Below, in pieces: positions 36,175 through 48,405 of a DNA stretch of 64,000 bases; positions within the stretch are counted from its first letter, which is position 1, and every line of letters begins with the position of its first letter. Both the position numbers and the translations under genes were made by a program. The stretch spans positions 124,001 through 188,000 of the forward strand of contig NADL03000684.1 in NCBI GenBank assembly GCA_002205965.3. The letters run 5' to 3'. Under the pieces are notes generated by a model. It searched no databases and was not told the origin of the DNA. It saw only the letters and a list, made by a program, of their open reading frames with translations. The DNA comes from Kappaphycus alvarezii (lineage: Eukaryota; Rhodophyta; Florideophyceae; Gigartinales; Solieriaceae).

Positions 36175-39100
36175 CTAAGACGGATGCGTGCCAGAAGCCG
36201 ACTGCAGATACGCGAAAAACCACTCCCAGTCTTGCATGCGCACAATACGGCTATCGCGGTAGACATGTAACATTCCCTCTAATCCTAAGCCCCATTCCAA
36301 GTGTTGCATAATGAAACCATTGGAGTAGTTGAGGTTCACCAGCTCATTAAACGCCCGAATCCGCATGCTGTGTGACCCATAATTACACCCATGCGGCGCT
36401 TGAATTCATAACTTTCCCAACACCAGCCCCAACGCCTCGCCCAAATTCGCGGATCCCAGCGTTTGTTGCGTAGTTAGACAAAAGAACCCAGCACTCTTCG
36501 GTCGAATCCTCGCACACTTTTGAAACAAATGGTACACGCCCTCCCTTTGTTTTCATCGCTGATTAGGAGGATAGGCCAACAATAGAGGCCGACCCAACCT
36601 TCGCCTTACGCCGCTCAATTCGCGCTCTCACAACCCCCTTCGTCGTCTACCGTAACGTCCCCCACTGCCTCATGCGCTACTGACACAGACCGAAGCTGAA
36701 ATATATAGGCAAACACAACTGCTGCCCACGCTCCACCCGTAGCTCTCGCCCTCTCACTCAGTCCGAGTTCCAGGATCCTGCGCATGTGCGCCACCCGCAA
36801 CCCTAGTCGTACCAAGTCATCTTGCTCCCACTCCCAATCCACTTTCATCCAGTAAGCTTTCAGGCACTTTGCAACAAGTCGCGTCTTGGCAGGGGATTCT
36901 TAGCCTGCATCCTCATGATACCGTGACACCACCGTGATATACTGCAGGGCCAATCTCGAGCCCACATTCCCTTCCTTCGACAGGTATCCAATATACGCAA
37001 GCACATCCCCTTCCTCGGCAGGCAATGGGTCTCGTCCTTCATCATCACAGAACGTGAGACATTTGCACAGCTGGCTCGTCTTGTTCCCCATTTCCCGCGC
37101 TCCACCCATAGTCCGCCAGCAACGACGCAGCCCGGGCCCCGCCTTCCGTTAAAGTCCCTCCCGTCCCCTCCGTTGTCCGACTCATCACCGCCGACCTCAG
37201 CCCTTCCACCCACACCTCCCTCGGTCAATCATGGCTACGAACATCCCCCACCCCCTGCCTTGCGCTCGCGTCCGTCCCACAGTTTCCCGCCGCCCGCTTC
37301 CAGCTCCAGCATCTTGGACGCCAAGCCGGGCAAGCGCGGGAACCATGACTGCGCCGGCCATCTCGGCGCCAATAGAACCCCTTTCCCTTGCTCGGCTTCC
37401 ATTTTGCGCCCCACTCACGGAAGAATATCCGCTGGCGGGTTGTGCAATCGTGCCACCCCGTCGCCCCAGTACTCCTGCATCAGTGTTTCCAGGTACTTCA
37501 CCCGCGCAACCAGAGTCTCCCGAAGGGCTGTACCCCAAAGACCACCCTGTCCAACCCGTACTCCTTCTGCACCGACTGCCGACCACACTTTCCCCTCTGT
37601 CGCCGCGATATCCCCCGATCCCACGTCCAGCTCAATGCGTCGGCAAACCGGTTCACCGCAGAGGGTATCCATTGCGCTTCTAATCGAACCCCCAGCACCC
37701 AGAGAAGCACCTGCAACCGGCGTAGTTCTGCCATCATCTCCTTCGAAGCCGAAACCATCGCGTTGAGCACGTACACTACCACCTGATTGTCCTCGTGTAG
37801 CAATACCCTCTTCACCTCCAGGTCCGACACGTAGGCCGCGAAGTGCCAATGAAGCATCAACCGTACCGCGCGTAACTCCCTCAAAGTGATCGATTGCCCG
37901 CGATCGCTCGCGCCCCACAGCCCGCGCCCCTCCACAAACCCGACGACCCTCCTCGCTCGCCTAACCCCAGTGTCCCACTATACCCGACATCTGCTGCATC
38001 GCTGAGCATCGTCAGGTCTGGCGGTAGCCGCAGGAGGTCCCTCCCCTCTCCGCAAGTCAACGAACGCCAGTACGCGAGATCCCTCAAGCTCTGCCGACAC
38101 AAAGGCACCCTTTCCACACGATCTTTGGGCAGGTTGTGTGCTTTGGCTCCGGCCTCGTGTGAGCGGCGCTCTGGCCCCCGGCTTCGCTTCCGGCCAGCGC
38201 CGCACTCCAACCAACCGCAACCTTCCTATTCTCCTCTTATTCTTCCCTTCCCTCTCTCTCCTCTTCCTCCCCTCTCCCTCCCTCTCTCTTCCATTGTGTA
38301 GCGACATGTCGAAGTAGATGGAACGAGTGTATAAGCGAGCTAACGGCAGTGCCAATCCAAGTGACACGCACACACAACAGAACCGGCACACGTAGTCCAC
38401 AGGCAACAGCTTCCGATACCTTTGCGCCACCGCTAACATGTCCATCGCCATCCTTCTCACCCGCCGCACCTTCCCATCCGTCATGAACACTCGCATGCTC
38501 TCCGTGTCGACGTGAACCCCTAGGTGGTCGATTTTCCGACTCGCTACCAAATTTCCTTCCTCCGGATGCCTTGCAAGCCCCAAATCCCCGAACACCCACT
38601 CCAGCTACTCCCTCGCAGCCCCACAGTCCTCCTCCGTCGCCACTCTTCCTGAAGGTGACAGTGGCAAAAGGAAATCTTCGATATATGGCAACACACTATA
38701 CCAAAAATCCTCCCAGATGTAGCGGACCAGCGGGCGAAGGACCTTCACGAGCCACAGCCCAGATCGCCTCCACCCAAACAGAAGGGCTATACACCGAAAG
38801 TAATCCCCCGCGTAGCGAAACAGGAAATAATTTTGCATGCCGTGGTGGAGATAGAAGTGCCAAAACCCCCCCGGGAAGTCCCAGGACATCAACAAGTCCC
38901 CTTGCTCCACCTACGTCGAAAATGACTGAACTGTCTCCATCCTCAACCTCCCTTTCGGCCAATGTTTGCTTGACGCTTCAGATTTATCACAAACCTCCGC
39001 TTTCGTTCGCGTTCCTCCCCTTGCCATGCCACGAACGACGACGAGACCATCACACCACCACGCACCAACCTCTTTGCCATTCCCTTCCCAATCCGTTCGA

Positions 39101-39871
39101 ACAGTCGCAACGGCACCATCTTCCGAGCTCCTTGCTCGCAATCCGTTTGTCCTCCTCTCTCTGCGGTACTTCCCCCATCACAATACCACTCGTAAAAGGC
39201 ACAGTTGAAGGACTCGCACCCATACCGCACCGCCCGCTCCTCAAACTCAGACGCACCCTAGATTGAGCGCCAAGCGTTCGCTCTCCGCGCTGTCACCCGC
39301 CACAGCAGCTCCTGTTCCTGAGCTCCCACGGCATCCGCCATCGTGGCCTCTATCATTGATCCTCGGCACCGGTCCCGCCGGCGCCGCTACCCTTGTGCCC
39401 AGATTACCTCTTAAGGGGAGGCTTGGCCAGACGCTTCGCAGCCTCAACCTCCACCTTCGATGTTAGCGTCTCTATTGCTGTCCTGTACGACTCCCAGAAG
39501 ACATCATCGTGTCCTTGCTCCACAAGAAAGGACATCTGACGCGCCGTCTCCAATCCTTGTTCAGTGATATCCCGAAAATATTGCGCCCGCATACTCAACA
39601 CCTCCAACGTTGCTTTGTTGGACAACTCAGCCAGCGCCAAGAAGCGACCCATCTCTTACGCCGAAACCGCCTCCGTTTACGCCACTTCCAATGTCACCGC
39701 CGTGATATCCGCCCAGATCCCCGCCGCATTCACATGCTCCCATTCTTTCGTGGACGGTCGATCTTTGGCTCGAAGTTCGTAAAGGAACGCATCCGCCGGA
39801 GGCTTGAAATACTGCATGTGCGTTATAGGAACATGTAGACCTCGCTCGAACATGCTTCCTTCCCCAACCAA
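36175..39871 (-). mobile_element. DIRS-type retrotransposon: reverse transcriptase, RNase H, tyrosine recombinase
   Basis: A tyrosine-recombinase retrotransposon read from 39871 down to 36175. A Gag-like N-terminal region (about 39871-39404) is followed by reverse transcriptase: FVAWQGEERERKRRFVINL (about 39070), LLMSWDFPGGFWHF (first catalytic Asp, about 38880), FRCIALLFGWRRSG, and YIEDFLL, where the family has YxDD (about 38665). KIDHLGVHVDTESMRVF and LALPLARLYTRSIYFD follow. RNase H comes next: ITLRELRAVRLML, VLLHEDNQVVV, WIPSAVNRFADALS. The recombinase has an N-terminal domain (EEGDVLAYIGYLSKEG), YIFQLRSVSV, and a C-terminal GSHSMRIRAFNEL (HxxR) with MLHVYRDSRI holding the presumed nucleophilic Tyr at about 36260. 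The frame is broken several times, and the YIED change would disable the polymerase. Inverted or split direct termini could not be placed. Confidence 0.87.
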
Positions 39872-41368
39872 CCCGTGTACACTCGTACGAAAAGACTTTC
39901 TCCGCTCCTTACTGTACTGTACATAGAGTACAGCACTGCACTGTACAGTACAGTATTACAGTACAGTACTGCAGCTCCCAAAGGAAGAAAGGCGTAGTAT
40001 CGTTTCCTGATTTTGGTGTAGATGCGCGTGTTACTTACAGTACTTGACAGTTTGCATCATTACAGATCTCAGAGAAGAGCATACTGCGCTGGCGATATTA
40101 TACAGCCTGTGTTGTGCAGTGCTGCACAGTACAGTACTGTACTGTACAATGTTACACCAGCATGGCTTGAGGGCGACTCATTTTATTCAATTAGCTTGAA
40201 AGAAAAAGCTGACTCGGCAGTGAAAGGCCCGATGGGATATGATACGTACTGTACAGTACTATGTACGACAGAAAAAACGAAAAGGATACAAGCATTAGAC
40301 ATATTTCAAAAAAAATCAAAATGTGGTACACTATTATTCGCTCTCGAGATAATTAATGCTGGCATAAATCCGTCGTCACCAACATGAGGCCATCGCTCTC
40401 CCTGTCGAGCACGCATGTGCAAGCCCGTCGACGCCGAGGCAGCTTTCTCTGCATTCCCCTGGTTGACATTTACCGTCGCCATGACACATCTACGGTTCGC
40501 CATACGGAATGCCCAGGCAAGCTGACGATACAGCTGTTTTGGCCAACTATTTGCACAAACAACTACACTGTTTCGGTCACGTGTTTGTTGGCGGGGCCGG
40601 GCGGAAGAGATGAATAATTTTGAATGGCCCGCTGTATTCCATACGAGCCGTGACAAGCCTCGCTTTGACAACTGTCGGCTGAAAATGGCCCGTGTCCCAT
40701 TCGAATGCCCTTTTTGCTGTCCTACCACGTTGGTCCAATCCACGCGGAACCGTCGCCGCCATTTTCGTATACCCATCTTTTTCTCTATCAAGTTGTCGAT
40801 ATGCACAGCAAAGTTACTATGTGATGCTACTTCCTCTCATCCAGTAAATGTAACATTGTTGAAACCATTATCCCCTTCCACCCTACTGGAATGCAAGCAA
40901 CCTCAATTGCCCAGTGGAACTAAACGAGTACGATCAGTGCACACCCCAACGTCTCTCACCATTCTCCCTAAAGCTCACGCCGACGCCCACATATTCGTCC
41001 ACCTGACTCAACCCTTTAAGTACCACAAATTTGAAACAGGCGCCGCTACAAATTTCGAATCCCTGTGCATACCCCCAACTCTTGGAGCACTCACGCGTCA
41101 TTTGTCACGTGCACCTCGCAACCCTCGCAGCACCCCACTTGCACCCCGTCAATCCCACCCAGCTAGCCCTCGATTTCGTGTCTTTTCACCACACACAAAC
41201 CGCGAGCCAAAATCCCTACTTTCCTCGCTCCGCCAACCCCCACAACTCCCGGCCCAACATCAACAGCTACACAACACTTGACAACGAGTTGCCTATTTTG
41301 CATTGCTTGTTGCAACCGGCGAATCGAATGGCGTGGAGTGCGGAAGCGGCCAGTAACTGGTTCCTTAC
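39872..41368. other. intergenic with dense GTAC palindromes
   Basis: The left third is packed with GTAC palindromes (listed separately). Open frames of up to 220 codons on both strands at 40.3-41.3 kb show no domain and biased composition. The right part is probably promoter DNA of the C2-domain gene. Confidence 0.4.
39910..40267. repeat. three dense GTAC palindrome clusters
   Basis: 39910-39973, 40111-40151 and 40245-40267 consist of repeated TACAGTAC and TACTGTAC units, including a run ACAGTACAGTACTGTACTGT. They begin directly upstream (5' side) of the DIRS-type element. Confidence 0.8.
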
Positions 41369-42349
41369 ATGGGACTCGGACAGCCTTCGGAGGGCAAGTC
41401 ATTCCTGCTTCAAATCGAGATTAGCAACCTAACGTACCGGGACCTACTATCGACGGCATCAACACGTACGTAACAATCTGCCGTCAAAGAAACGGCCCCA
41501 GTTCAGGATGGGAGTTGATTGGCAAGACAGGAGTATTGAAAGATGAGAACCGGCCTGCATACCCGGAAGGGATCCGGATATTCTACGAGCAAGGGACGAA
41601 TCTAAGCGTGGATTTACTCAAGGTGATTTGCTACCATCGACGGGACGGGCTAAATCCGAGGAGATGATAGGGAGTGCGTGTGTGTCGGTGCGTGAGCTGG
41701 TGCGTGCGTTTGGGACGAGGGTGCGGGTGGAGTTGGTGAGGAGGAAGAGGGAACGGGTGGTGGGGTGGGTGTGGTTTTTGGGGAGGGGTTACCGGAGGTG
41801 AGCCCGAGGGTGGGGGTCGGGTGTTGGAGTTTCGGATTGGGGTGCGGGGCCTGGGCGGATGGCGGAGGTGAAGTGGGGGTTGGGTGTAGACTGTTGTGTG
41901 GTGATTTGGAGGGAACGGGGGATAAGACGTGGGGAGTGGTGGGAGGAGTGGGATGGTGAGGAGGGGTATTGGGGTGGGTTGTTTGGAGGGGCGGGAGAGT
42001 GGAGTTTCCGGTGATGAGGGTGAGGCAGAGTGAGATTTGTTTGGGGGAGGGAGTGATGAGGAGGATGAAGGTGGGGTTTACATGAAGGGAAGGGTGGTGG
42101 GGATAGCGTTTGTGTGGGGGAAGTGGTGACGAGTGTGGATGAGGTGGTGAATGAGTTTGGAGTGGATACTAGCTTGGATGTGCGGGTGGGTGGCAAGGTG
42201 GTGGGGAATTTGTGAGGGTGAGGGGAGGGCAAGGAGAGGCTGGGGTGGTCAAGGTGGCTGTGGAGGTGAATTACTTTGAACGGGAGAAGGAGTTGAGGGA
42301 TATTGAAGAGAGGAGACGACGGAAGAGGGTGCATTTGGACAGTCCATAA
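41369..42349 (+). CDS. C2-domain protein (probable)
   Basis: Beginning at the ATG at 41369, the segments SFLLQIEISNLTYRDLLS, then INTYVTICRQRNGPSSGWEL, IGKTGVLKDENRP, GIRIFYEQGTNLSVDL and LKVICYHRRDGLNPR, then MIGSACVSVRELV read like a C2 beta-sandwich of the copine/INPP4 sort (IxxS...D, G-x-W-x-x-IGKT, xxxxF, D/N-x-IG). C2 domains bind acidic membrane lipids, often with calcium. The middle (41760-42230) is extremely G-rich and its frame cannot be fixed. The C-terminus (VNYFEREKELRDIEERRRRKR) is a basic helix ending at the TAA at 42349. At least three single-base shifts are needed. The calcium-binding Asp residues are not clearly all present. Which C2 family it belongs to is not resolved. Confidence 0.5.
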
Positions 42350-42651
42350 GGATGCCGTAGTATATGTAGTTGAGAACTTGTGGGACGGAGACTTGTGTGC
42401 TCCAAAGCGAAAGCAAAGGATAGGTAATTTTACTGTTTTAGTAATAGCCAAAGGCGAAAGCCGTCCTCGATACCGTAGCAAATTATGCCGAGGGGGCATG
42501 CAAATGCAACGTGTTACGCTGTGATTGGGAGCAGTTTTCTTTTTTTCTTTTGGAGTTTTCATACGAATGACGTAATTGCAAAAAGAAAGAAAGCTGTCTT
42601 GCTTGCGAGAGCGAGTGCATAAAAGGTCTCTTTTTGTTACGGCAAAACACT

Positions 42652-42695
42652 CTACAGTACTGTACAGTATACGTACAGCATGTACAGTACAGTAA
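42652..42695. repeat. GTAC palindrome cluster
   Basis: CTACAGTACTGTACAGTATA followed by GTACAGCATGTACAGTACAG lies between the C2-domain gene and the carrier gene. Confidence 0.7.
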
Positions 42696-42874
42696 TGTTG
42701 ACATCTCTAAAGGATTGATGAAGGAGAATAATGAAAAAACCTTGGGCTACCGGCCCGACAAAACAGCATGAGCAGCAACTTTTGATTCGCCCTCTTCCCT
42801 CAAAACTCTTCAACATAAACCATCCGCGTGCCCCTCAACCGCAGTCCTTCCCTCCCCCTCCCACCCACCCAATC

Positions 42875-44136
42875 ATGCCCCCCCCGACCCCCCTCCGTCC
42901 CCTACGCCCCCCTCAAATCCTTTCCTCGCCGGCGCCATCTCCGGCGCCATAGCCAAGACCGCCGTCGCCCCCTTTGACCGCACCAAAATCCTAATGCAAG
43001 TCTCGCAAATGTACGGCTGGCATCGTTACCGCGGTTCAGTTGTCGACGCCATGCACACCATCTACCGCACCGAAGGCATCCCAGGTTTCTTCCGTGGCAA
43101 CAGTGCCACAATCATCCGCATCATGCCCTACGCCGCAGTGCAATACTCCTCTTTTGAACTCTATCATCGTATCCTCTCGCTCCATGTGTTCCATTCCGAC
43201 CATCCTAGCCCACTCAAACGATTCCTCGCAGGTGCTATGGCAGGCTCTACGAGTGTCCTTGTCACGTACCCGATTGATCTGGCGCGCACGGTATTGGCGG
43301 TGCGTGTGGCGAATGATGGTGCCGAACGTGCCGTGAGGAGGGTGGGTGTTGCCACTACGTTGGTCGGTATTGCTAGGCATGAGGGTGTTGCTTCCATATA
43401 TCGCGGCATGTATCCTACTATGGTTGGTGTCGTGCCGTATGCGGGTATTAGCTTTTTTGACGTTTGGCGTTTTGAAGAGGGCTGCCGATCGGAGGCAACT
43501 TTCGCATCATGCTCCTATTTTCACCTCCCTTGTTTGTGGTGGATCAGCAGGTTTGTGTACGTTGCATGTTCGGTTTTTTATGTCTTGTGCTTGGTTTGTG
43601 TTGCTGAGCCAGGGGGAGCAGGGTGCACGGTCGTGTGGCTGACTTGTTTCGTCTATCGCCTTTTGTATTTCGCGCGGTAATCCCGTGCGCTGATTCAGTG
43701 GCCCAGTGTTGTACATATCCTTTTGATATTGTGCGTCGTCGATTACAGGCCCTTCATCGCCCGGATCGGATGACGGATCAAGAAAAGGTACGTGTGGGAC
43801 AAAGCGTCGCTACTTTTTCCGAGCACATGGGGTAGGGGAATGCATGAGTCTGCATGTTGCAACGTCCTCTAACAATTGCATATCGTCTTATAACTGGTGA
43901 TGCATTCCTAAGGCCTTTCTGAAAGCTGCGAAGAGCAGACGCCGCTTTCTCAGTTTTTCAATCATTAGCGCTGTCACGTTCATCGTTCGCACAGAGGTCT
44001 GCGTGGGCTCTATCGCGGAATCTCACTCAACTTTTTGAAAACCGCCCCTGCTATGGCTATCAGCTTTACCTGTTACGACAGGATCCGCACGGCCCTCGGT
44101 GTTCCGCCGGGCAAGTTTTCTGCAACCAGAGGATAA
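42875..44136 (+). CDS. mitochondrial carrier family protein, SLC25A42/Leu5-like
   Basis: A three-repeat mitochondrial inner-membrane carrier. Signature motifs: AVAPFDRTKILMQ, TYPIDLARTVLAV and TYPFDIVRRRLQ (PxDxx[RK]). RGNSATIIRIMPYAAVQYSSFE and MVGVVPYAGISFF strongly resemble the coenzyme A carriers (human SLC25A42, yeast Leu5), so import of CoA or adenine nucleotides is inferred. Two introns fit the protein: 43557-43698 (142 nt, donor GTACGT, acceptor CAG), whose removal gives GGSAGLLAQCCTYPFD, and 43788-43953 (166 nt, donor GTACGT, acceptor CAG). The last exon encodes GLRGLYRGISLNFLKTAPAMAISF and ends at the TAA at 44136. The start ATG at 42875 is followed by a C run that probably carries a miscounted base. 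Other shifts: T run near 43455, T run at 43954, G run near 44001. Length is about 310 residues, normal for the family. Confidence 0.88.
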
Positions 44137-44281
44137 TTCCTTGCCTGCCTGACTCCAACCTAATTTTCGAAATTCTATGGCATCGTTCGAGCCACACTAT
44201 CGACAACTACAAGTTAGCCCAGCCAACATTACTCATACCTCAACTAACTGCTCATTCAGCTACACGCCTGCTTTTGACGCG

Positions 44282-46417
44282 TCAGAAGATCCAAAAGGTT
44301 CCGTTCCCTCTCTCCGGTGGATGGCCTGCACACTCCTGAGCGAAGCGTTTCAATGTTCTCCACACGAGCCTCGACTTCATCAACAGACAAGGAGGACGGG
44401 TCGCCGTTTTTCCTCTGTGACCATCGCCGCCTTCGCTTTCCGTCTTGACGACGCCATCTTCCATTTGGCAGAGGATACTACGCAGCGATCGAATTTGGAC
44501 TGCGAGGAGCTCATCGTCTCCATCCGTTCTATTTTCGCCACTCTCGTCTTGAGAATCTTCGCTGTTACTATCCGCCATATTTGCGTGTCTGCTCATTGAC
44601 AAGGTAAGCTTGTCCATACATCGAAGGCATGTAAACCGTTTCCTACTGCCTTCCTTTCCGGGCAGCACATTGCTTGATGTTCCGGCGAATTGTGTGCACC
44701 TCAAATGGGACCACAGTCCACACATACGGCATTGTACGGCGTCCTCACGACCGTCGTTGTTCAAGTCAGATTCACCACATGCGCAATCTACCAAAAACGG
44801 AGCTGAGAACCCCCCGTTGGAAAACGCCCAACATCGCGAGCGAATAGCCGAGTTAAACGACACTTTGAGTTCCTTCCGTGCAGGCACTTTGCCTGGCTTA
44901 TCTTCCTGTATCCTAATTGGCTTAGCGTAACACTCTTTCTGTTGCATGACGAAAGGGCGACACCATCTTCTCGGCTTGCTACTCTTGCGGCCCTTGCCAC
45001 GCACGGTCACCTCTCTGAGAACCGAGGCCTGCTCAGACTCTTCTACCGCATCGCTCACTTGTCCCCCAATCATCATGTCTGCACAGAGTTCAAGAATCTT
45101 CGTGTCTTCTTCATCACAGTCAATAGTCCCAAGAAACGGTGAGCCCGAGGGACAATATCGCGTCGCAACGCGACTAGCAGGTGGTCTTTTCCAGACTTCC
45201 TCCTTCGGCTTGGGTTTCAGCGCATGAGAAAATCCCGATTTCCGTGCTTTTTCGATAGTGCCATCCCGAGCCGATCTCGAGGCCACCTCCTTTTCTCCTC
45301 TCCCACGGCGCCTACCAGCAGCTGACGCTCTTGGCAACAAACCGCCGTCGCCAGAATCAGTTTCATCAGTCTCTTCAAATTCTATTTGGGACCTGAATCT
45401 ATCCCTTTCCCCTACTTCCTCCGTTCGTCGCCCAATCGGCGGCCATGATGGTGCCGCGAACGGGAACCGTCGCAAACCACTGTCATAGGAAACATGACGC
45501 CGTGGGATGCGATATGACAGATCTTCTGGCGCGACAGACACGGGATGACGCTCAATGGGGGCATCATCTACTGCAGTTCTAGTATTACTATTATGTGGGG
45601 TGATCGATTCTCTAGTAGCGCTCCCCATTCTACGACGTTTCACATCCCAAGACTCCCTCCCCTCGTGCTGACCATGCTCCCCTTCCGGTTGTCTGCTTGA
45701 CGGCCCATCCCGCCACTTACTGGAGGTGTCTTGTCGATAGGGATGGGCGTCTCCATTAACCCAGTCACGAAGCGCTTCACCTCCTTCATGCCCCCTCTTC
45801 GTGCCCCCGCATCCCTATCCTCCACCCGAAGTACTTTTGCGTACAACGACTTTCCCTGATCCAAGTAACCATCCAGTTGCCTCTTTCGCATCATCAATCC
45901 CCCTAAAACGGAATCGTGCCTCCCCCCATCCCCTTGTCCTCACTCTTCCTACCGTCACCTCTAGGCCGTATAAATTTTCGGCGAGTCTCCTCCTGCCTCC
46001 GTGCCTTGGCCATTTTTTCCGACTCTGTCCGCTGCTGCAGCCAATCACGCCACATCTCCCGTCCATTCTCCATTCCCCCATCGCGAACGCATACGTCCGG
46101 GTGGCAGTGGAACTTGTCCCAAACCTGTCCCTCCAGTCTCCACTCGCTGGCGAATCCGAATCGACATCGATAACTTCCACAGCCGGGCGATGGACTCGCG
46201 GAGACGGCGGCTTGTTTTCAGGGACGGGCTTGACTTGTGCGAGTTTGGAAAGTTTCAAGTCGACCAAGGGAACCGGGTGGACTGCGGTCTCGCCGACAAA
46301 CTTTATCTTGACGAGCACTGAATCCGGGGTTATGGCCTCCTGCAAGACGGCACGACGCCAGCGGTTGCGTTTCTTTAGATGTCGAGCTTCAACCTCTGTA
46401 CCGGCAGGGGCCTCCAT
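44282..46417 (-). CDS. PHD-finger protein with an N-terminal Tudor-like region
   Basis: A 453-codon intact frame (45643-44282) contains a PHD zinc finger: CACGESDLNNDGREDAVQC, then CGLWSHLRC and, after a 20-residue loop, FTCLRC. This is the C4HC3 spacing used to read histone H3 tails. The rest is charged and Arg/Ser-rich, consistent with a nuclear protein. Upstream on the same strand, from the ATG at 46417, EAPAGTEVEARHLKKRNRWRRAVL and VLVKIKFVGETAVHPVPL look like a small Tudor- or Agenet-like barrel, followed by EVIDVDSDSP. Two frame shifts (about 45900 and 45690) are needed to join the two parts into one product of about 710 residues. If they are separate genes, the PHD part would begin near 45643. 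PHD assignment is firm; Tudor assignment is tentative. Confidence 0.75.
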
Positions 46418-47994
46418 GATAGTTGAATAGTGGCGATATGAGCAGGGATGCAGAAAAGCAGGCGGATGGGGGCAGAGTGTGGGTTGGGGTGGAGAAGCGG
46501 GGATATGGGCAGTTGGGTTTGATGAGAAGTGGATTGGGCAGGGTTGGTGACAAAAATCAGAGGCGAAGTTGGAAAATGGCGAGAAAATCGGTTGATCCGA
46601 TGATGGTGTGCACAAAGGAATGACGGCTGGACCAGGGCTGAAAAAGGTTCCAATAAAAGGCAGTGAGGAAGGTTAAAATACGGTGATTTTTATAGATGCG
46701 ATTGTTTGGCCCTGTCGTCGGGGTATGTTTATATATCTAGGTGCGGGGCATGTTGACCATAATCGTTGAGGTGTTCATTTGGCGAATTGTTCCGGTACAG
46801 TGACCCCCCTAGGCAGCAATGCGAAAACAACCCCACTCTGCAAATTTAGTACATAGTATTTGTTATACTGTACAGTACTGTTCTGCTTGCGATAAAGTAG
46901 TTCGGTATCATTGGATGTTTTCTAGAGCCTCTTTAGACATGCAATTCAACTTGACATCATAAGAATCACTTTCAAATTAAATTTCCAACGGTCTCTTTCG
47001 TCCTAGGAAGACCTATTGTTCTTGTGTAAGCATTATTAGTGCCCCACGTAGTACAGAGGCAAGACCGAGTCCGTACAGTACAGTACTGTACCCTGCCTTT
47101 CAGATTTGTAAGTTGGTAGACCGATACCCTTTACTCTATACTAGCCTGTGTTGCAAAGACGGCTTTTTATACTGGTCTGTCATTGGGACAGGCTGTCTTG
47201 GTTCCTTTGCCAAGATGAATTATTTACCAACTGCAGCTTACTGTACTCGGAAATTATAGCGGATCAATCTCTGTCCCTCTCTACCATTTCATAACAAAGT
47301 ATTATTGCTGCTCAGGATCCATTTCTGCTGACCTGTGCTCACAATGTACAGTACTGTACTGTACCGTGAGAGAAAAGGAGACCCATTACTCCTAAGAGTT
47401 CAGAGAGGGATCACGCATGAGCCCCTTCTGGAGGTCGACCATCGTGCGACATATCTCCCTGAAGGTGTGCAGTAGAGGTTAGTGGAGGGCAGTGGGTGTG
47501 TTAGGAAGGGTGCGGATGTCGTGAAGGAGGCAGTAGTGTGGACGGGTAAAAAGGGCGAAGAAGAGGCGGTAGCGACCGGTGAGTGTCGCAGAGAGAGGCG
47601 GGAGAGGTGGACGTGATCAGTGATCTCTTGCTGGAGAGAACAGGTGGCGCGGTTTTCGAGGTGGTGGGAGCGTAACAAGAGTGCCTCCGCTGGAACTTAA
47701 GTAGCTAGCTACTCTGGGTGGTAATGCATCCTGTTGATTTCAACATCAGTTATCCATTATGTAGCATCCCAATTTTTTAAAATATTCAATGCACTGCAGC
47801 ATGCACTTCTCAAATTTCCGCAATCGGTACCCGTTCCAACGCGCCCGTGAATAAGCTAAATTCAAGCTCTAGCGCATTTAGTAAACACTAAACACGAGGG
47901 AACTGGGGCCTTATTTAAAGAATTTAATTGGGCCTGCTAAACAAGTGCGTGATCCCCACCTGAACTCTACGAAATTTAAGGTTTCTTTCATAAA
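46418..47994. other. intergenic with GTAC palindromes
   Basis: The first 250 bp are the presumed promoter of the PHD gene. GTAC palindromes follow at about 46866, 47075 and 47344. A GC-rich patch at 47400-47690 has an open minus-strand frame of 92 codons without a recognised domain. Nothing else is visible up to the copia insertion. Confidence 0.4.
47075..47365. repeat. GTAC palindrome clusters
   Basis: GTACAGTACAGTACTGTACC (about 47075) and ATGTACAGTACTGTACTGT (about 47344) are nearly the same palindrome repeated 270 bp apart. Confidence 0.75.
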
Positions 47995-47999
47995 CACTG
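47995..47999. other. target-site duplication, left copy (CACTG)
   Basis: CACTG directly precedes the 5' LTR and is repeated directly after the 3' LTR (54746-54750). Confidence 0.9.
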
Positions 48000-48405
48000 T
48001 GTTAAAATACAGTGTACATATAGTTTATTTATGTACTATTTACAGTCCTTTAGGATAACTAATTTGCCCTTACTACTATTTCTATCCCATGTAGTCTATA
48101 TTTTCTCTATCCTATTGTACTGTTAGCGATGCCTGTTAGGATTTCTATAGTGTAAGGGTCACTAGGACCGTCCGCAGGACTATCCGCTAGGGAATGTAGC
48201 TAGTAGTAAGTAGATGTGCTAGAGATAGTCGACGGCATCTACTGCCAATAAAAAGCCTAGCCGCCTTGGGCACTGAAGTAAAAACCATCAACAATTTTAT
48301 TCTCAACCTACCCAACTTGTCTACACTAGCAAAAATGTCTAACGTTTTTTCAGGCTCGCCGCTAACGCCGCCAGTCTGTTTTTTATCCCTTGAATTTTCG
48401 TGACA
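48000..48405 (+). repeat. 5' LTR of the copia element
   Basis: A 406-bp direct repeat starting TGTTAAAATAC and ending TTCGTGACA, nearly identical to 54344-54745. It differs at about a dozen positions, mostly at the 5' end. An AATAAAAAG box near 48248 corresponds to TATAAAAGG in the 3' copy and is the probable promoter/poly(A) region. Confidence 0.93.

Noticed and set aside
37173-39266. Several plus-strand frames up to 231 codons
   Set aside because: Antisense to the well-supported DIRS-type reverse transcriptase, RNase H and recombinase.
40306-40806. 166-codon minus-strand frame
   Set aside because: No domain, biased composition and overlap with an equally long plus-strand frame; no way to support either.
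41789-42562. 257-codon minus-strand frame rich in Pro, His and Ser
   Set aside because: It is the complement of the G-rich middle of the C2-domain gene; its composition follows from that.
47400-47678. 92-codon minus-strand frame in a GC-rich patch
   Set aside because: No recognisable domain and no supported neighbour exon; kept only as a remark in the intergenic entry.
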